Source of the DNA: Halomonas sp. BDJS001
GTDB lineage: Bacteria; Pseudomonadota; Gammaproteobacteria; Pseudomonadales; Halomonadaceae
Reading direction: 5' to 3'
Assembly (NCBI RefSeq): GCF_026104355.1
Contig: NZ_CP110535.1
Span: forward strand, 2,170,001 to 2,234,000
DNA: 64,000 nt
A program made the translations under genes and the position numbers. Shown piece after piece: positions 26,043-35,920 of this stretch (the stretch's first letter is position 1; every line of letters starts with the position of its first letter). A model generated the notes under the pieces. It saw only the letters and a program-made list of their open reading frames with translations. It did no database searches and was not told where the DNA came from.

Positions 26043-26936
26043 ATGACGTCGACATTCCCAGACCTCGTAAAGGCCATCGAGCGGCATGCACGTTATGATT
26101 TTGAGACCCAGATCGACGGTTTCCTTGTTGTACGTGTGGACAGTCCTTCGGAGGTCATGAGGTTTGTTTACCGCCCCTCATTTGGGTTGGTTGTTAGCGG
26201 TACAAAAGAGTTGATGGTTGGCGAGCATCAGTTTCATTATCAACCAGGGGAGTCTCTACTGGTTGCTGTCGATGTCCCCGTCACCTCCCAGGTGACGCAA
26301 GCGAGCCAATCCGAGCCCTATTTGGCTATTCATCTGGAAATAAATCCTGAGGTCGTCGCTGACTTACTGCGTGAGCACACACACTTTCTGCCTAGTGTCA
26401 CCACGGCAAATACAGTTGGAAAATGCCAGTTAGATCCTGAACTGATCGATCCTCTTGTGAGGCTGCTATCCCTGCTTAATCGGCCCAGGGATATCGCTGT
26501 TGTCGCGCCTCTGATCCGGCGGGAAATTGTTTGGCGACTGCTTCATGGCGAACATGGCATGCTGCTTGGGCAACTGGCTTTTGCCAATGGCCATACTGCG
26601 CGGATAGGGCAGGCGACCTCCTGGATCAGAGATAACTTTAATGAGCCTTTACGGATTGCAGAACTGGCGGCGCGAGTGAACATGAGCGTGCCGAGTTTTC
26701 ATCGTCACTTTAAACAAGTGACTTCCATGGCCCCGGTTCAGTTCCAGAAGCGCGTGCGGCTTCAAGAGGCGCGCCGCCGCTTGCCTTATACCGATAGCAT
26801 TTCATCACTCGCGTTTAGTATAGGGTATGAGAGCATCTCGCAGTTTAATCGTGATTACCGTCGCCTATTCAATCAAACGCCCAGCGACGATGCTGCCGCG
26901 TTACGCTCTGTCATACAGGCTGCCTCAGACCGTTAG
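26043..26936 (+). CDS. AraC-family regulator, AraC_N (YqhC-like) type
   Basis: A 297-residue regulator directly downstream of paoABC copy 2 and probably cotranscribed. The AraC_N sensor region is visible (YRPSFGLVVSGTKELMVGEH, LLVAVDVPVTSQV). The C-terminus has ELAARVNMSVPSFHRHFKQV and IGYESISQFNRDYRRLFN. It parallels the AraC gene next to paoABC copy 1, so an aldehyde-responsive activator is the best guess. I prefer the ATG at 26043; a TTG at 26031 is in frame but crowded against AAGGA. Confidence 0.9.
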   Translation: MTSTFPDLVKAIERHARYDFETQIDGFLVVRVDSPSEVMRFVYRPSFGLVVSGTKELMVGEHQFHYQPGESLLVAVDVPVTSQVTQASQSEPYLAIHLEINPEVVADLLREHTHFLPSVTTANTVGKCQLDPELIDPLVRLLSLLNRPRDIAVVAPLIRREIVWRLLHGEHGMLLGQLAFANGHTARIGQATSWIRDNFNEPLRIAELAARVNMSVPSFHRHFKQVTSMAPVQFQKRVRLQEARRRLPYTDSISSLAFSIGYESISQFNRDYRRLFNQTPSDDAAALRSVIQAASDR

Positions 26937-27035
26937 TTTTGGCTAGCAACTTACCTTTAGCGCGTTAAAGAGAGCAGCTATTGCTCTGGCAGTATTTAAT
27001 CCGGGGAAAGAGGAAAATGGCAACTGAACTCAAGC

Positions 27036-28400
27036 TTAAGTTTGTGTGGATAGCTTCAGTGTCAATCCAGGCTGGGCATTGTGAGCCGATAACGTCCAGC
27101 CGTGCGCCATGGCAATCTCCTGGCAGATGGCCAACCCTAAGCCGGCACCATGGTCGCGCCGATGCGCGCCACGCCAGAATCGCGCGAATAATAGCGGGAG
27201 TTGTGCCGCCTCGACACCAGGCCCGCGGTCACGCACGGTTATGGTATTACCTTGGATCTCCATGCTGACGGAGGTATGCGCGGGAGCATGCTGAATCGCG
27301 TTTTCCAGCAGGTTCTTGAGCAGGGTGAAGCATGCCCCACGATCGGCCTTCCATGTCACCTTATCGTCAACGGCGAGCACTGTTAAATGCACGTCGGCGG
27401 ACTCCGCCATTCGCTGCAAGTAGGTGGCGACCGCATGGGCGATGTCCTGCATCCCTACCACGGTAAAATGGTAGTTATGCGCTTCGCTTGCTTCGGCCAG
27501 GAGTAACAGTTGTTGCACCTGGCGTGTCATATACTCGACATCGCTCAATAGCGCTGCGTGGTTATTTTTGCCATCCTCTATCAACTCGATCTGTCCACGG
27601 ATTAATGCCAATGGGGTTTTCAGCTCGTGGGCCGCATGGCCCATAAATTCTTGCTGCAAGTGATAGCCCCGTTCTAGACGTTCCAAGGCGTGATTGAAGC
27701 TATCCACCAGCGGCGCAATCTCCACGGGGACTGCTTCTGTGCTGAGTCGGGCATCCATGGAGCGCGGAGAAATAGCCGCTGCGTAGTCTGATAGATCGCG
27801 CAGCGGCTTGAGGGTGTAACGCAAGGTAATAAAGGCACATAAACCGAAGGCGACGAACATCACAAAACCGAACACCGCGACGCCCGCCACCACCAGCGGA
27901 AAGGCTACGTGGTGGAGGATGTCCACGAATCTTGCGCTGGCAATAAACTGTAAATACCAGGTTCTTCCACCGTGTTCCACGGGTTGGGTGGCACCGTAGA
28001 AGGTTCTGTCATCATACTCAAAGCTAAAGTTGCCGCGCGTTAATCTCAGAAGGTTCCCGCTAGTCGGCCAGAACGCTTCTCCGGCGCTGGAAATGACAAC
28101 CGCGTTGCTATTGTTATCTAGAATTCGATACGCGGTCTCGCGCTGTGGGCCTTCGAAGAGCCAGGCGCGGTCGTCTATGCTCGAGTCAAAACCAATCGGG
28201 ATGCCTCTGTTATCGAAAACGATATTATCGGCCAGCCCTTCTGCAGCGTCTGACAAGTTCATTCGGGCCAGTAAATCGCTCTGAAGCACCACTGCAGCGG
28301 CAATTACCAGCAGTGTGATACTCAGTACCATCCCCGCTATATAGGCCAGCAGCACCTTAAGTTTCAGGCTATTTATGATCATCCTCTTGGCGAAGCGCAT
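27036..28400 (-). CDS. Two-component sensor histidine kinase
   Basis: A 454-residue inner-membrane kinase with two transmembrane helices (about 15-40 and 165-190) enclosing a periplasmic sensor region. It has a HAMP-like segment (RYTLKPLRDLSDYAAAI), the phosphoacceptor GHAAHELKTPLALIRGQIEL, and an ATP-binding domain (LLENAIQHA, RDRGPG, GAGLGLAICQEIA). It overlaps the end of the response regulator gene; an alternative ATG at 28382 overlaps the regulator's stop codon. Because the partner regulator is broken, the kinase may be an orphan. Convergent with the AraC gene. Confidence 0.9.
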   Translation of the reverse strand: MRFAKRMIINSLKLKVLLAYIAGMVLSITLLVIAAAVVLQSDLLARMNLSDAAEGLADNIVFDNRGIPIGFDSSIDDRAWLFEGPQRETAYRILDNNSNAVVISSAGEAFWPTSGNLLRLTRGNFSFEYDDRTFYGATQPVEHGGRTWYLQFIASARFVDILHHVAFPLVVAGVAVFGFVMFVAFGLCAFITLRYTLKPLRDLSDYAAAISPRSMDARLSTEAVPVEIAPLVDSFNHALERLERGYHLQQEFMGHAAHELKTPLALIRGQIELIEDGKNNHAALLSDVEYMTRQVQQLLLLAEASEAHNYHFTVVGMQDIAHAVATYLQRMAESADVHLTVLAVDDKVTWKADRGACFTLLKNLLENAIQHAPAHTSVSMEIQGNTITVRDRGPGVEAAQLPLLFARFWRGAHRRDHGAGLGLAICQEIAMAHGWTLSAHNAQPGLTLKLSTQT

Positions 28401-29046
28401 ACCCCATACCCCATCCCTCTAACGTTGTCGAGTCGCTGGTGCGAGCCGATAGCCAGCAGCTTGCGGCGTAAGCGATGCAGGGCCACATCCAGGGCATTCT
28501 GGGTAACTGCCTCACTTAGCCCCCATGCCGCTGCCTCCAGTGCGCTGCGGCGTACTACCTCCTCATGTTTGTGTAACAGTAGTTGCATGATGTGCAGCTC
28601 CGCCGGGGCCAGTGTAATGCTCTCGTCGCTGCTGAACAGAACGCCACTTTCCGTATGCAGCCTTAGATCACCATGACTGGGGTCAATGGAGTGGAACTCA
28701 GCAAGACGGCGCAGTAAGGCCCGAACACGCGCTACTATCTCATCCATGGCAAATGGCTTGGGTAAGTAGTCATCGGCACCCGCTTCGAGTCCTTCTAACC
28801 GATCATGCAGCGCATCGCGAGCCGTTAACACAAGGCAGGGCACGTTAAGCCCCGCGTTACGCAGCTTTCTGAGCAATAGTAACCCATCCCCATCCAAGCA
28901 CCAGTACCTGATAGTGCATCTGCTGGACGGCAGCCCATGCCGAATCAATGCGCTCAACGACATCAACAGCGATGCCTGCTGCGATCAGCCCTTTGCACAT
29001 TACTCCTGACGTTTTATGAAAGTGCCATCATCAGAAAGGTTGTCTT
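28379..29046 (-). pseudogene. OmpR-family response regulator, damaged receiver domain
   Basis: The C-terminal two thirds are normal: receiver end (CLVLTARDALHDRLEGLEAG, LPKPF with the conserved Lys) and a winged-helix DNA-binding domain ending NVRGMGYGV. Upstream, fragments of the receiver lie in different frames: KTTFL, DDGTFIK, TSGVMCKGLIAAGIAVDVV and HYQVLVL. Restoring a continuous protein needs one G and one A plus about 14 bases at 28892-28897, where LVLDLGLPDGDG should be; the phosphorylated aspartate lies in the missing piece. The two single-base gaps could be sequencing errors, but the 14-base loss looks genuine, so the regulator is probably not phosphorylatable. Confidence 0.75.
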
Positions 29047-29159
29047 ACACGTTTCTTTCTGGTGGTTTATTTGATGTAACCGCCCGTTTTTAGAGGGGGC
29101 GGGTAGACGAGCTGTTCGTTGGCAAACCATGGGAAACATGACTAATAGGTTAACCATAG

Positions 29160-29585
29160 CTAACTGTTCAAAATGAACCCTGGCAATACCGCTTCAGCCT
29201 CGATAGCGATTAACCATTCTGGTTCGGCAAGGCCGTGCACAATCAACCAGGTGGCAGCCGGTGGTGCGATGGGGAAGCGATGTTTCAGCGCCTCCATCAC
29301 CACTTGCTGATCGTAGCGAGCGGATTCGGCTAAGTAGATTCTCAGCATCACCACCCGCATCAGGTCGCCCCCGAGGGTTGAAAGTAATCGCCCGATATTG
29401 TCCAGTGCCGCTTCGGTTTGCTCAGGCAGTTCGGGGCCTGCCAACTCTCCGTCGGAATCGACCCCAACCTGGCTGGACATTAGTACCCGAGAGCCTCCCT
29501 GCACTATGACGGCCTGACTATGGCCTTCGATCAACGTATTGGGCAGGTTGGATGGATTGAGGGGTTTACGTTTTAAAATATGCAT
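29160..29585 (-). CDS. RidA family protein (YjgF/UK114)
   Basis: A 141-residue RidA-like protein (VLMSSQVGVDSDGELAG, AALDNIGRLLSTLGGDL, RFPIAPPAATWLIVHGLAEP, IEAEAV). RidA proteins form trimers that hydrolyse reactive enamine/imine intermediates from amino acid metabolism or related substrates. The arginine that binds carboxylate substrates in true RidA is not obvious, so it may belong to another Rid subgroup. The ATG has AGGAGG upstream. Its leader and first eight codons recur in decayed form at 43503-43545. Confidence 0.85.
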   Translation of the reverse strand: MHILKRKPLNPSNLPNTLIEGHSQAVIVQGGSRVLMSSQVGVDSDGELAGPELPEQTEAALDNIGRLLSTLGGDLMRVVMLRIYLAESARYDQQVVMEALKHRFPIAPPAATWLIVHGLAEPEWLIAIEAEAVLPGFILNS

Positions 29586-29887
29586 TACAACCTCCTACTC
29601 AAGTCAACAGGATAGTTTGAAAGGATTATTAATGATTAATCGCACTTAATAATCTTTGGATCTGATAACTCCCGCTGCATAGTACTGAGTGCGACTTAAC
29701 TGTCAGGCGGTGAAAGATGTGCGTGTGACTACACTATTTGCCCGTATTTCTTTATTTTTTCTTACTGACATTAATTTTTGATTAAGCCTGATTTCAGTAA
29801 AAGCTGTCCAAGGCAAGTACCTAAATAGGTCTGTAAGTGTCGTGAGTGAGGAGGTTGCGTTTGTTGATCGTTCTTAACGGTCGGTTG

Positions 29888-30043
29888 TTACCTCTCGGGG
29901 CTCGCATGATTAATTACGCGTTTCCAAAATAATTCGGGTCTTTCAGTCTGCCACTGCTTCATTGCACCAATCGGGGCCTGATGGTGCAAGGCCTTCTGAT
30001 TGATAGAGTGGTTGTACAGCCAGTTATAACTAATGCAAATGGC
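29888..30043 (-). mobile_element. IS3-family transposase remnant (C-terminus only)
   Basis: The minus strand encodes YNWLYNHSINQKALHHQAPI followed by GAMKQWQTERPELFWKRV and a short tail to the TAA at 29888. This is the typical end of IS3-type integrase-core transposases. No catalytic DDE part, terminal inverted repeats or target duplication is visible. The rest of 29586-30113 contains only the RidA promoter region and A/T-rich spacer. Confidence 0.65.
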
Positions 30044-30113
30044 TGAAGATAAATATCTTTTTCACTACTTTACTAAGCTTTAATGCTGGTGCAGTAAAAA
30101 TATGAGAATTCCG

Positions 30114-31163
30114 CTATACGACAATCAGTGGTCTTAATTCTTCTTCACACCACTGCCTGAAGGTGGTCGGCGTGCTGTTTTCAGGGGTGCGATCGACTCC
30201 GTTATCGATCCCCTCGTTCTTTGCCTTTGCCATGTCGGTCAGGCCTTGAGCCATGGTATCTGACATTCCTCGTTGAACGAAGCCAGCCTTATACGTTTCG
30301 AAAGAAACCTGCTCATAAATTACGGATTGGTCTAAAACGTCGGACATGATTCGCGCCATTTCATTGAAAGAGATGTCTTCCGGCCCTAGAACCGGCACTT
30401 CTTCCTGGCTGCGCCAAGTTGGATCAAGTAGTAGTTCCGTGGCGGCCGAAGCGATATCTCTGGTGGCGACGGACGGTAGTTTGAGGTCACCATCAATAGG
30501 CAGAAAGAATCTGCCCTGTTCGCTGATCGAGGAGACCTGACGAGCAATATTATCCATGAACGAAGGCATGGTTAGAGCTCTAAGCCCCACTCCAGTGCTC
30601 GCAATCAAATCGTCCATTGCAAGAGAGGCGGTAACGTGACCGGCATTTGCCGCCATTGGTGTGCCCCTGCCTAGTGCCGAAATGCTGACCACACTTCCCA
30701 CGCCATTCCGCTGGATGGCCTCGCAGGCAGGGCGGGTGAAGTCTACATAGGCGCTCATGACACTCTCTGCGCGAGGATCCGGAGGGCATAACCAGAACAG
30801 ACTACTGGCCCCCTCTAGCGCCTGATCAATGACGCTCGCATCACTATGTGAACCCTGAATGACGTCGACTTGCTCAAGTACTTGTGCAGGAAGGCGAGAT
30901 GGATCGCGCGCGATAACTCGAATTTTTGCATCACTGGAACTGGCTAGTAAATTTGCCAGTACTTGCGAACCAATATTACCCGTCGGTGCAGTCACTACGA
31001 TTCGTCTGTCTGTTATGTGGTTGGTTGCATTCGCCAGAGGAGAGAATCCAAGGCTCATGGCCAAGCCTGTTCCGGCACCCAAGGCAAGGCCACCAAGAAA
31101 TTGCCGACGATCAATATCCTTTACTCCCATGAATTGCTCACTATGGTGTTGTTGGTTGTCCAT
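30114..31163 (-). CDS. NmrA-like NAD(P)-binding protein with Tat signal
   Basis: A 349-residue protein. The start carries a twin-arginine signal (DRRQFLGGLALGAGTGLAMS, about 18-37) followed by an NmrA/SDR Rossmann fold (RRIVVTAPTGNIGSQVLANL) and the usual NmrA body (VSISALGRGTPMAANAGHV, MPSFMDNIARQVSSI). NmrA-like proteins are normally cytosolic NAD(P)-dependent enzymes or redox sensors; a Tat signal would export it folded, perhaps with cofactor bound. The substrate is unknown. It stands alone between the IS remnant and the RND pump. Confidence 0.85.
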   Translation of the reverse strand: MDNQQHHSEQFMGVKDIDRRQFLGGLALGAGTGLAMSLGFSPLANATNHITDRRIVVTAPTGNIGSQVLANLLASSSDAKIRVIARDPSRLPAQVLEQVDVIQGSHSDASVIDQALEGASSLFWLCPPDPRAESVMSAYVDFTRPACEAIQRNGVGSVVSISALGRGTPMAANAGHVTASLAMDDLIASTGVGLRALTMPSFMDNIARQVSSISEQGRFFLPIDGDLKLPSVATRDIASAATELLLDPTWRSQEEVPVLGPEDISFNEMARIMSDVLDQSVIYEQVSFETYKAGFVQRGMSDTMAQGLTDMAKAKNEGIDNGVDRTPENSTPTTFRQWCEEELRPLIVV

Positions 31164-31298
31164 GTTTCATCTCCTCTGACTGAAAGGTGGAATCGTATCG
31201 TGTTCTAAACAAGTTCTAGGATAGATATCTATTTCTGTACGAACTATGCTTTAAAGTCCGTATTACTTTTTTTATCGTCCAGAATTTATAGAGTTTTA

Positions 31299-34200
31299 TT
31301 ATCTTGAATGTTGGGCTCGCAGCCGTGATGCCCATCCGGCCAGGCGCTGTTGCCAACTGATGATGGTGACAATAAGACTGGGTAAGAAGGTCAGCGTAAC
31401 AATGGTGGAGAATGCAATGCCAAACATCACGATGGCCCCTAGGCCACGATAAAGTTCGGTACCCGCACCAGGAATAAGTACCAAGGGAGCTACGCCTAGA
31501 ATGGTCGTTAGGCTGGACATCAGTATGGCTCTCAGGCGGATGCGTACCGCATCTTCCACTGCTGAAGTGATCGATTCAGCACCTTCCTCTAGGCGCTTGT
31601 AAGTTTCTTGCACGATCAGAATCGGGTTATTGACCACCGCGCCAAGTAGCACCAGAAAGCCAAGCAGTGTGATCATGTCCAACGGCTGGTGGATGCCAAA
31701 AGAAGCGCCGATGCGATTGAGCATCGCCAGTCCGAGCAGCCCGCCCGCGAGACCCAGGGGAATCGTGGCCATGACGAACAAAGGCCGTCCCCAGTGACTG
31801 AAGACCGCTACTAGCATCAGATAGCACAACAGCACGGCAATCAGAAAATTTCCAGATACCGCTTCACGCGTCGCCTGCAATTGGTCGCTGGCGCCTGTGA
31901 TATCCACTGATATACCGTGAGGTATCTCGCCCGCCGCGCGCATTTCCTCAATTAGCTCGGTGCTCACTCGCTCGACACCCGTTTCAAGGGCTACCGAACG
32001 TGGCGGGATAATGTTCAGCGTGACGGTTCGACGGCCATCCAGCCTGCGGATGCTATCGGTATCGGCCGATTCATGTAAATCGGCCAGCGCGGAAAGTGGC
32101 AGCACTGTTCCCGATGGTGTGGCGACAGGCAGGGTACTGAGGCGGCCTGCTTGCTGCTCGCTACCTGCGCTGCTAAATAAATAGATGTCGACCCTGCGGT
32201 CATCAAGGATCATTTCATCTGCGAATGCGCCATCGCTTAGCGCCGCTACTGAGTAGCCGAATCGATCTGCATCCAGACCAACCTCAGCGAGGCGCTCCCA
32301 ACGTGGTCGAATCTCCCACTGCGATTGATCCAAACTTAATGAGCTTGGTTCGGAGCTAATCTGCGCGTTATCGAAGAGCGTTTCCGCACGAGCATAGGCT
32401 CGGCCTGCCACCTGATAAATGTCGGCAAGGTTAGCGCCAGAAACGTTTAGGTTGATGCTGCGCGTGCCGCCATCATTGCTGGAAATGATGGATCCGCGCG
32501 AAGCAAACGAGCGCATGCCCGGCCAGGCGGTGAAACGTGTCTCTAGTGCGCCCATTAAGAGTTCAAGATCGTCAGGATCTCTGGGGTCAGTGATTAGGCT
32601 GATGCCTTGGGGATCCACGAACATGGAGAAAAAGCGCATCGCGGGGATATTTGTCTCGCCCTGATGGAAGCGCTCCGAATCGTCCTCAAGACGCTGTTGC
32701 AACTCCGGAATTAGTTCTTGCGCAATACCCTCCATTTCCGCCAGGTTGTAGCCCGGTGGTGCGATCATGCGTGAGAAGATGCGCGCCTCTTCGCCTTCTG
32801 GCAGGTACTCGGCCGGTGGGGTCAACCACAGTACGGTACAGACAGCTGCACCAAACATCCCGATGAGAACAACCGCGCGGCGTAATGAACTGCTATAAAA
32901 CTTGCCGAACCAGCGGCCTATCTGGTCGAACGAACTTACTTTGATAGAGGTGCCTAGTGGCTGTTCGTGCTGCAGCCACGCCGCCATGGACGGGAGCACC
33001 GTTACTGCGACTGCCATCGATGCCAGAATGGAGGCACAGATGGCAATAGCGATATCTGAGTAGAGCTGCCCAGCTTCCTCCTGAATAAACAGCGTGGGTG
33101 CGAATACGAGCACAGTGGTCAGGGTACATGCCAATACCGCAGGCCAGACTCGGCTTACTCCCGCCACGGCTGCATCGAAGGGTTTGAGACCACGTCTGCG
33201 CGATTGGTCAATGCTTTCCAACACCACGATAGTGTTGTCGAGCGTCATGCCGATGGCGAATGCCACGCCTGCCATCGAAATCACATTGAGTGTACGCCCC
33301 GCCAGTAGTAAACCTATGAAGGCGGCGATGGTGCAGATTGGAATGGCGACCGCCGCTACGAAAGTGCTGCGCGCTGAGCGCAGGAAAGCATACATCGTCA
33401 GCGTAGCCAGCAGCGTGCCTAGTAGCAGGTTGTTCCATACATTGGCGACGGAAGCCTCGACGTATTGGGCATCCTCATTAACGAGCGTCATTTCCAGGCC
33501 CAGTGGCGTCAACACCTCATTATTAACGGCTTCGACTTCTGGCAGTAAGGCGTACTTGGTCTGGACGACGTTCGAGCCCGTTTCGCGGCGTACAGCAAGT
33601 ATCAAGGACGGTGTTCCATTGTAATAAGCTGAACTACGTAACTCATGGTGGCTGAGTCGTATGCTCGCGAGATCGGCTAGACGAATTGAAGCGCCATCGC
33701 GCTCGGCAACGATCAACTGGCCAATATCACCGGGTTCTCTGAAGCGCCCAACCGTTCGTACCAGCACACTGCGCTTGCCGTTATCCAGATCACCGCCAGA
33801 TCGATCAAGGTTGCGCAGGCGCAAGGCATTGCGTATGTCTGTCATGTCCAGCCCACGCTCGGCAAGCTTATATGGATCGACCTCGATGCGAACCTGACGC
33901 TCTTCCGCTCCCATAATCTCAACTAGCAAGACGCCTTCAACGCGTTCAAGGCGAGGCCGAACTTGATCTTCCATAAAATGGCGGATCATTGCTAGATCGA
34001 GGCTCGCGCCATCCTCCGTATTCGGCCCAATGCGGAAGTACATGAACGGTTGATCTGAGGAGGAGGTCGTGGTGAGCGCTGGCGCATCAGCACTCTCTGG
34101 ATAGCTTGAGACTTGGTTGAGCGCATTATTGGTTCTGATCAAAGCCTCGTTGATGTCGACACCGAAGGGGAACTCTAACTCAATATTAGCTTGCCCCGAA

Positions 34201-34451
34201 CTGGCAGTGGAAACCATACGGCGCAAATTGGGTAAGGAGCGCAAGTACTGTTCCTGCTCAATGAGAATTTCCTGCTCCACGTCACGTGGTGATGCCCCCG
34301 GCCAGCGAGTGTCTACACTGATGGTGCGCACTTCCAGATCGGGAATCATCTGCACCGGCACGCTTAGTGCAGCGCTGACTCCCAGTACACACAATATAAG
34401 AACAGTAACCGCAATCAGGGTGCCGTGGCGGAGAATACGCTCAAATCCCAT
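31299..34451 (-). CDS. RND-family efflux pump inner-membrane subunit
   Basis: A 1050-residue RND transporter with the standard layout: N-terminal helix, large periplasmic porter domain, helices around residues 330-480 (GVAFAIGMTLDNTIVVLESI, typical of TM4 with the proton-relay Asp), second periplasmic domain and a helix block at 860-1040 (LGAVVNNPILIVQETYKRLE). It pumps drugs or other amphiphiles from the inner membrane or periplasm. It starts 3 bp after the adaptor gene and forms an operon with it. No outer-membrane channel gene follows, so it probably uses a shared TolC-type protein. Confidence 0.93.
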   Translation of the reverse strand: MGFERILRHGTLIAVTVLILCVLGVSAALSVPVQMIPDLEVRTISVDTRWPGASPRDVEQEILIEQEQYLRSLPNLRRMVSTASSGQANIELEFPFGVDINEALIRTNNALNQVSSYPESADAPALTTTSSSDQPFMYFRIGPNTEDGASLDLAMIRHFMEDQVRPRLERVEGVLLVEIMGAEERQVRIEVDPYKLAERGLDMTDIRNALRLRNLDRSGGDLDNGKRSVLVRTVGRFREPGDIGQLIVAERDGASIRLADLASIRLSHHELRSSAYYNGTPSLILAVRRETGSNVVQTKYALLPEVEAVNNEVLTPLGLEMTLVNEDAQYVEASVANVWNNLLLGTLLATLTMYAFLRSARSTFVAAVAIPICTIAAFIGLLLAGRTLNVISMAGVAFAIGMTLDNTIVVLESIDQSRRRGLKPFDAAVAGVSRVWPAVLACTLTTVLVFAPTLFIQEEAGQLYSDIAIAICASILASMAVAVTVLPSMAAWLQHEQPLGTSIKVSSFDQIGRWFGKFYSSSLRRAVVLIGMFGAAVCTVLWLTPPAEYLPEGEEARIFSRMIAPPGYNLAEMEGIAQELIPELQQRLEDDSERFHQGETNIPAMRFFSMFVDPQGISLITDPRDPDDLELLMGALETRFTAWPGMRSFASRGSIISSNDGGTRSINLNVSGANLADIYQVAGRAYARAETLFDNAQISSEPSSLSLDQSQWEIRPRWERLAEVGLDADRFGYSVAALSDGAFADEMILDDRRVDIYLFSSAGSEQQAGRLSTLPVATPSGTVLPLSALADLHESADTDSIRRLDGRRTVTLNIIPPRSVALETGVERVSTELIEEMRAAGEIPHGISVDITGASDQLQATREAVSGNFLIAVLLCYLMLVAVFSHWGRPLFVMATIPLGLAGGLLGLAMLNRIGASFGIHQPLDMITLLGFLVLLGAVVNNPILIVQETYKRLEEGAESITSAVEDAVRIRLRAILMSSLTTILGVAPLVLIPGAGTELYRGLGAIVMFGIAFSTIVTLTFLPSLIVTIISWQQRLAGWASRLRAQHSR

Positions 34452-34454
34452 AGG

Positions 34455-35564
34455 TTAGCGCTCCGCCACATGCACAGACTGGCCGTCTGTCAGACTCTCA
34501 TTGCCGCGAGTCACCACCCAGGAACCTTGCGTTACCGCGTCCCCAACGACAGCGACCTGGCCGTCCAGGTCATTGAGAATGCGCACGGTATGCCTGCGCG
34601 CCACCGATTGATCGTCGACGTTTTCGACAACGTAAACGCTGTGGTTGCCGTCGGGCTGACGCAGTACTGCGTCGCGACTGATGGCTATGGCATTAGTATT
34701 CTCTTGGGCGAGAGAAATTTCGGCGCGAGCCGACGTCCCTGGCAAGAGGTCGCCACCGGGAGCATCCACCTCTAATCTTAACAAGAACGTTCGGGTACTA
34801 GGATCGGTAACAGGAACCCGCGCACTGACGCGGGCAGGCAACGATGTGCCGTCAAGTGCGTCAGGTAATACACGCACCTGTGCACCTTCGTCGATCTGAA
34901 TGAAGCGCTCTTGTGGCACGCGCAGATCCAGCCGGACACGTTCGGTCGCCACCAATGACAGCACCGGTGTACCACGCTCTACCCATTCACCCACCTCCGT
35001 GTGTTTTTCAGCTATCACGCCGGAGAACGGCGCTGGAAGCATATGGCGCGCAACGAGCTCTTCTTGCTCACGCACACTGGCGTGGGCAGAATCAGCGGCT
35101 GCTCTTGCGAGATCCAGGGCGGCCGTGCGTGCTCCGACCTCCGTAGCCGCAATAGCGCGTTGCTCAATAAGCCGCTGCGCTTCAACGACTAGACGCTCTG
35201 CCTCGCGTACGGCGGCGTCCGCCTCGGTCGCCTCGGCACGGATTCGCCAGAGACCATGATGTACAACGGTAGGGTCGAGTTCGAGGAGAGTCTCTCCTGC
35301 CTCGACAAACTCACCAGCATCCACATGTACTTGAGAAACAAGTCCGTCGGCACGAGGCGATAGCTGAGCTTGGCGCTCAGCCGTTAGGGTGCCGGAGATA
35401 GAGAAGCGTTCCCCGAACGTTGCTAGCTCTGCTTGTGCCACAGCAACATGCATCGCTGAAGCCGGTTCATCCGAGCTGGTTTGACGGGTCTGCGCATCGC
35501 AGGCGGCCAATATCAGTAAGGCGAGAATCGAGACGCTTCGATGGGCAACCGAAATCCACCTCAT
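34455..35564 (-). CDS. RND efflux periplasmic adaptor (membrane fusion protein), lipoprotein
   Basis: A 369-residue adaptor. The signal ends in a lipobox (ALLILAAC, Cys22). It has a biotinyl-lipoyl-like region (SPRADGLVSQVHVDAGEFVE), an alpha-helical hairpin rich in Ala/Glu, the second half-motif (APFSGVIAEKHTEVGEWVER) and beta-barrel/membrane-proximal domains. It links the RND pump at 31299 to an outer-membrane channel. First gene of the operon; divergent from the AraC regulator at 35921. Confidence 0.92.
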   Translation of the reverse strand: MRWISVAHRSVSILALLILAACDAQTRQTSSDEPASAMHVAVAQAELATFGERFSISGTLTAERQAQLSPRADGLVSQVHVDAGEFVEAGETLLELDPTVVHHGLWRIRAEATEADAAVREAERLVVEAQRLIEQRAIAATEVGARTAALDLARAAADSAHASVREQEELVARHMLPAPFSGVIAEKHTEVGEWVERGTPVLSLVATERVRLDLRVPQERFIQIDEGAQVRVLPDALDGTSLPARVSARVPVTDPSTRTFLLRLEVDAPGGDLLPGTSARAEISLAQENTNAIAISRDAVLRQPDGNHSVYVVENVDDQSVARRHTVRILNDLDGQVAVVGDAVTQGSWVVTRGNESLTDGQSVHVAER

Positions 35565-35920
35565 AGATTGAGCGCCTGACCAAAATATTCCGCCGCTGCG
35601 CTTTTCCGATCACCCGGATTATTGGATGCCGGTGTATTGATACATTCAATCTCATAGCATGCGACGCTAAAGTAATGAGGGCTTACAGTTAATGGCATTA
35701 GAGTGTTGTCCTCTATAATGCTGCTCAAATTCTTTGGGTCTAAGCACCGTATGGCAATAGCCAGATTTTGGTCGGGGATGACAAGGGATTGGCTAACTTA
35801 GTGCTTAGCTAACTCGCGCAGTGACTGCTAGAGTCGAATACTCTGTGAAGATAAGGGGGGAGTGCAGGATGGTCTATGCGCGTTTATCCTGGTTATCTTT
35901 GCAATCGTCCAGGAGACCCC
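35565..35920. other. Divergent spacer between efflux operon and AraC gene
   Basis: This 356-bp spacer should contain the promoters of the RND operon (leftward) and the AraC gene (rightward). AGGAG at 35911-35915 is the ribosome binding site of the AraC gene. I see no strong palindrome or coding signal; GGTGTATTGATACATTC near 35629 is a short inverted repeat that might be an operator. Confidence 0.35.
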
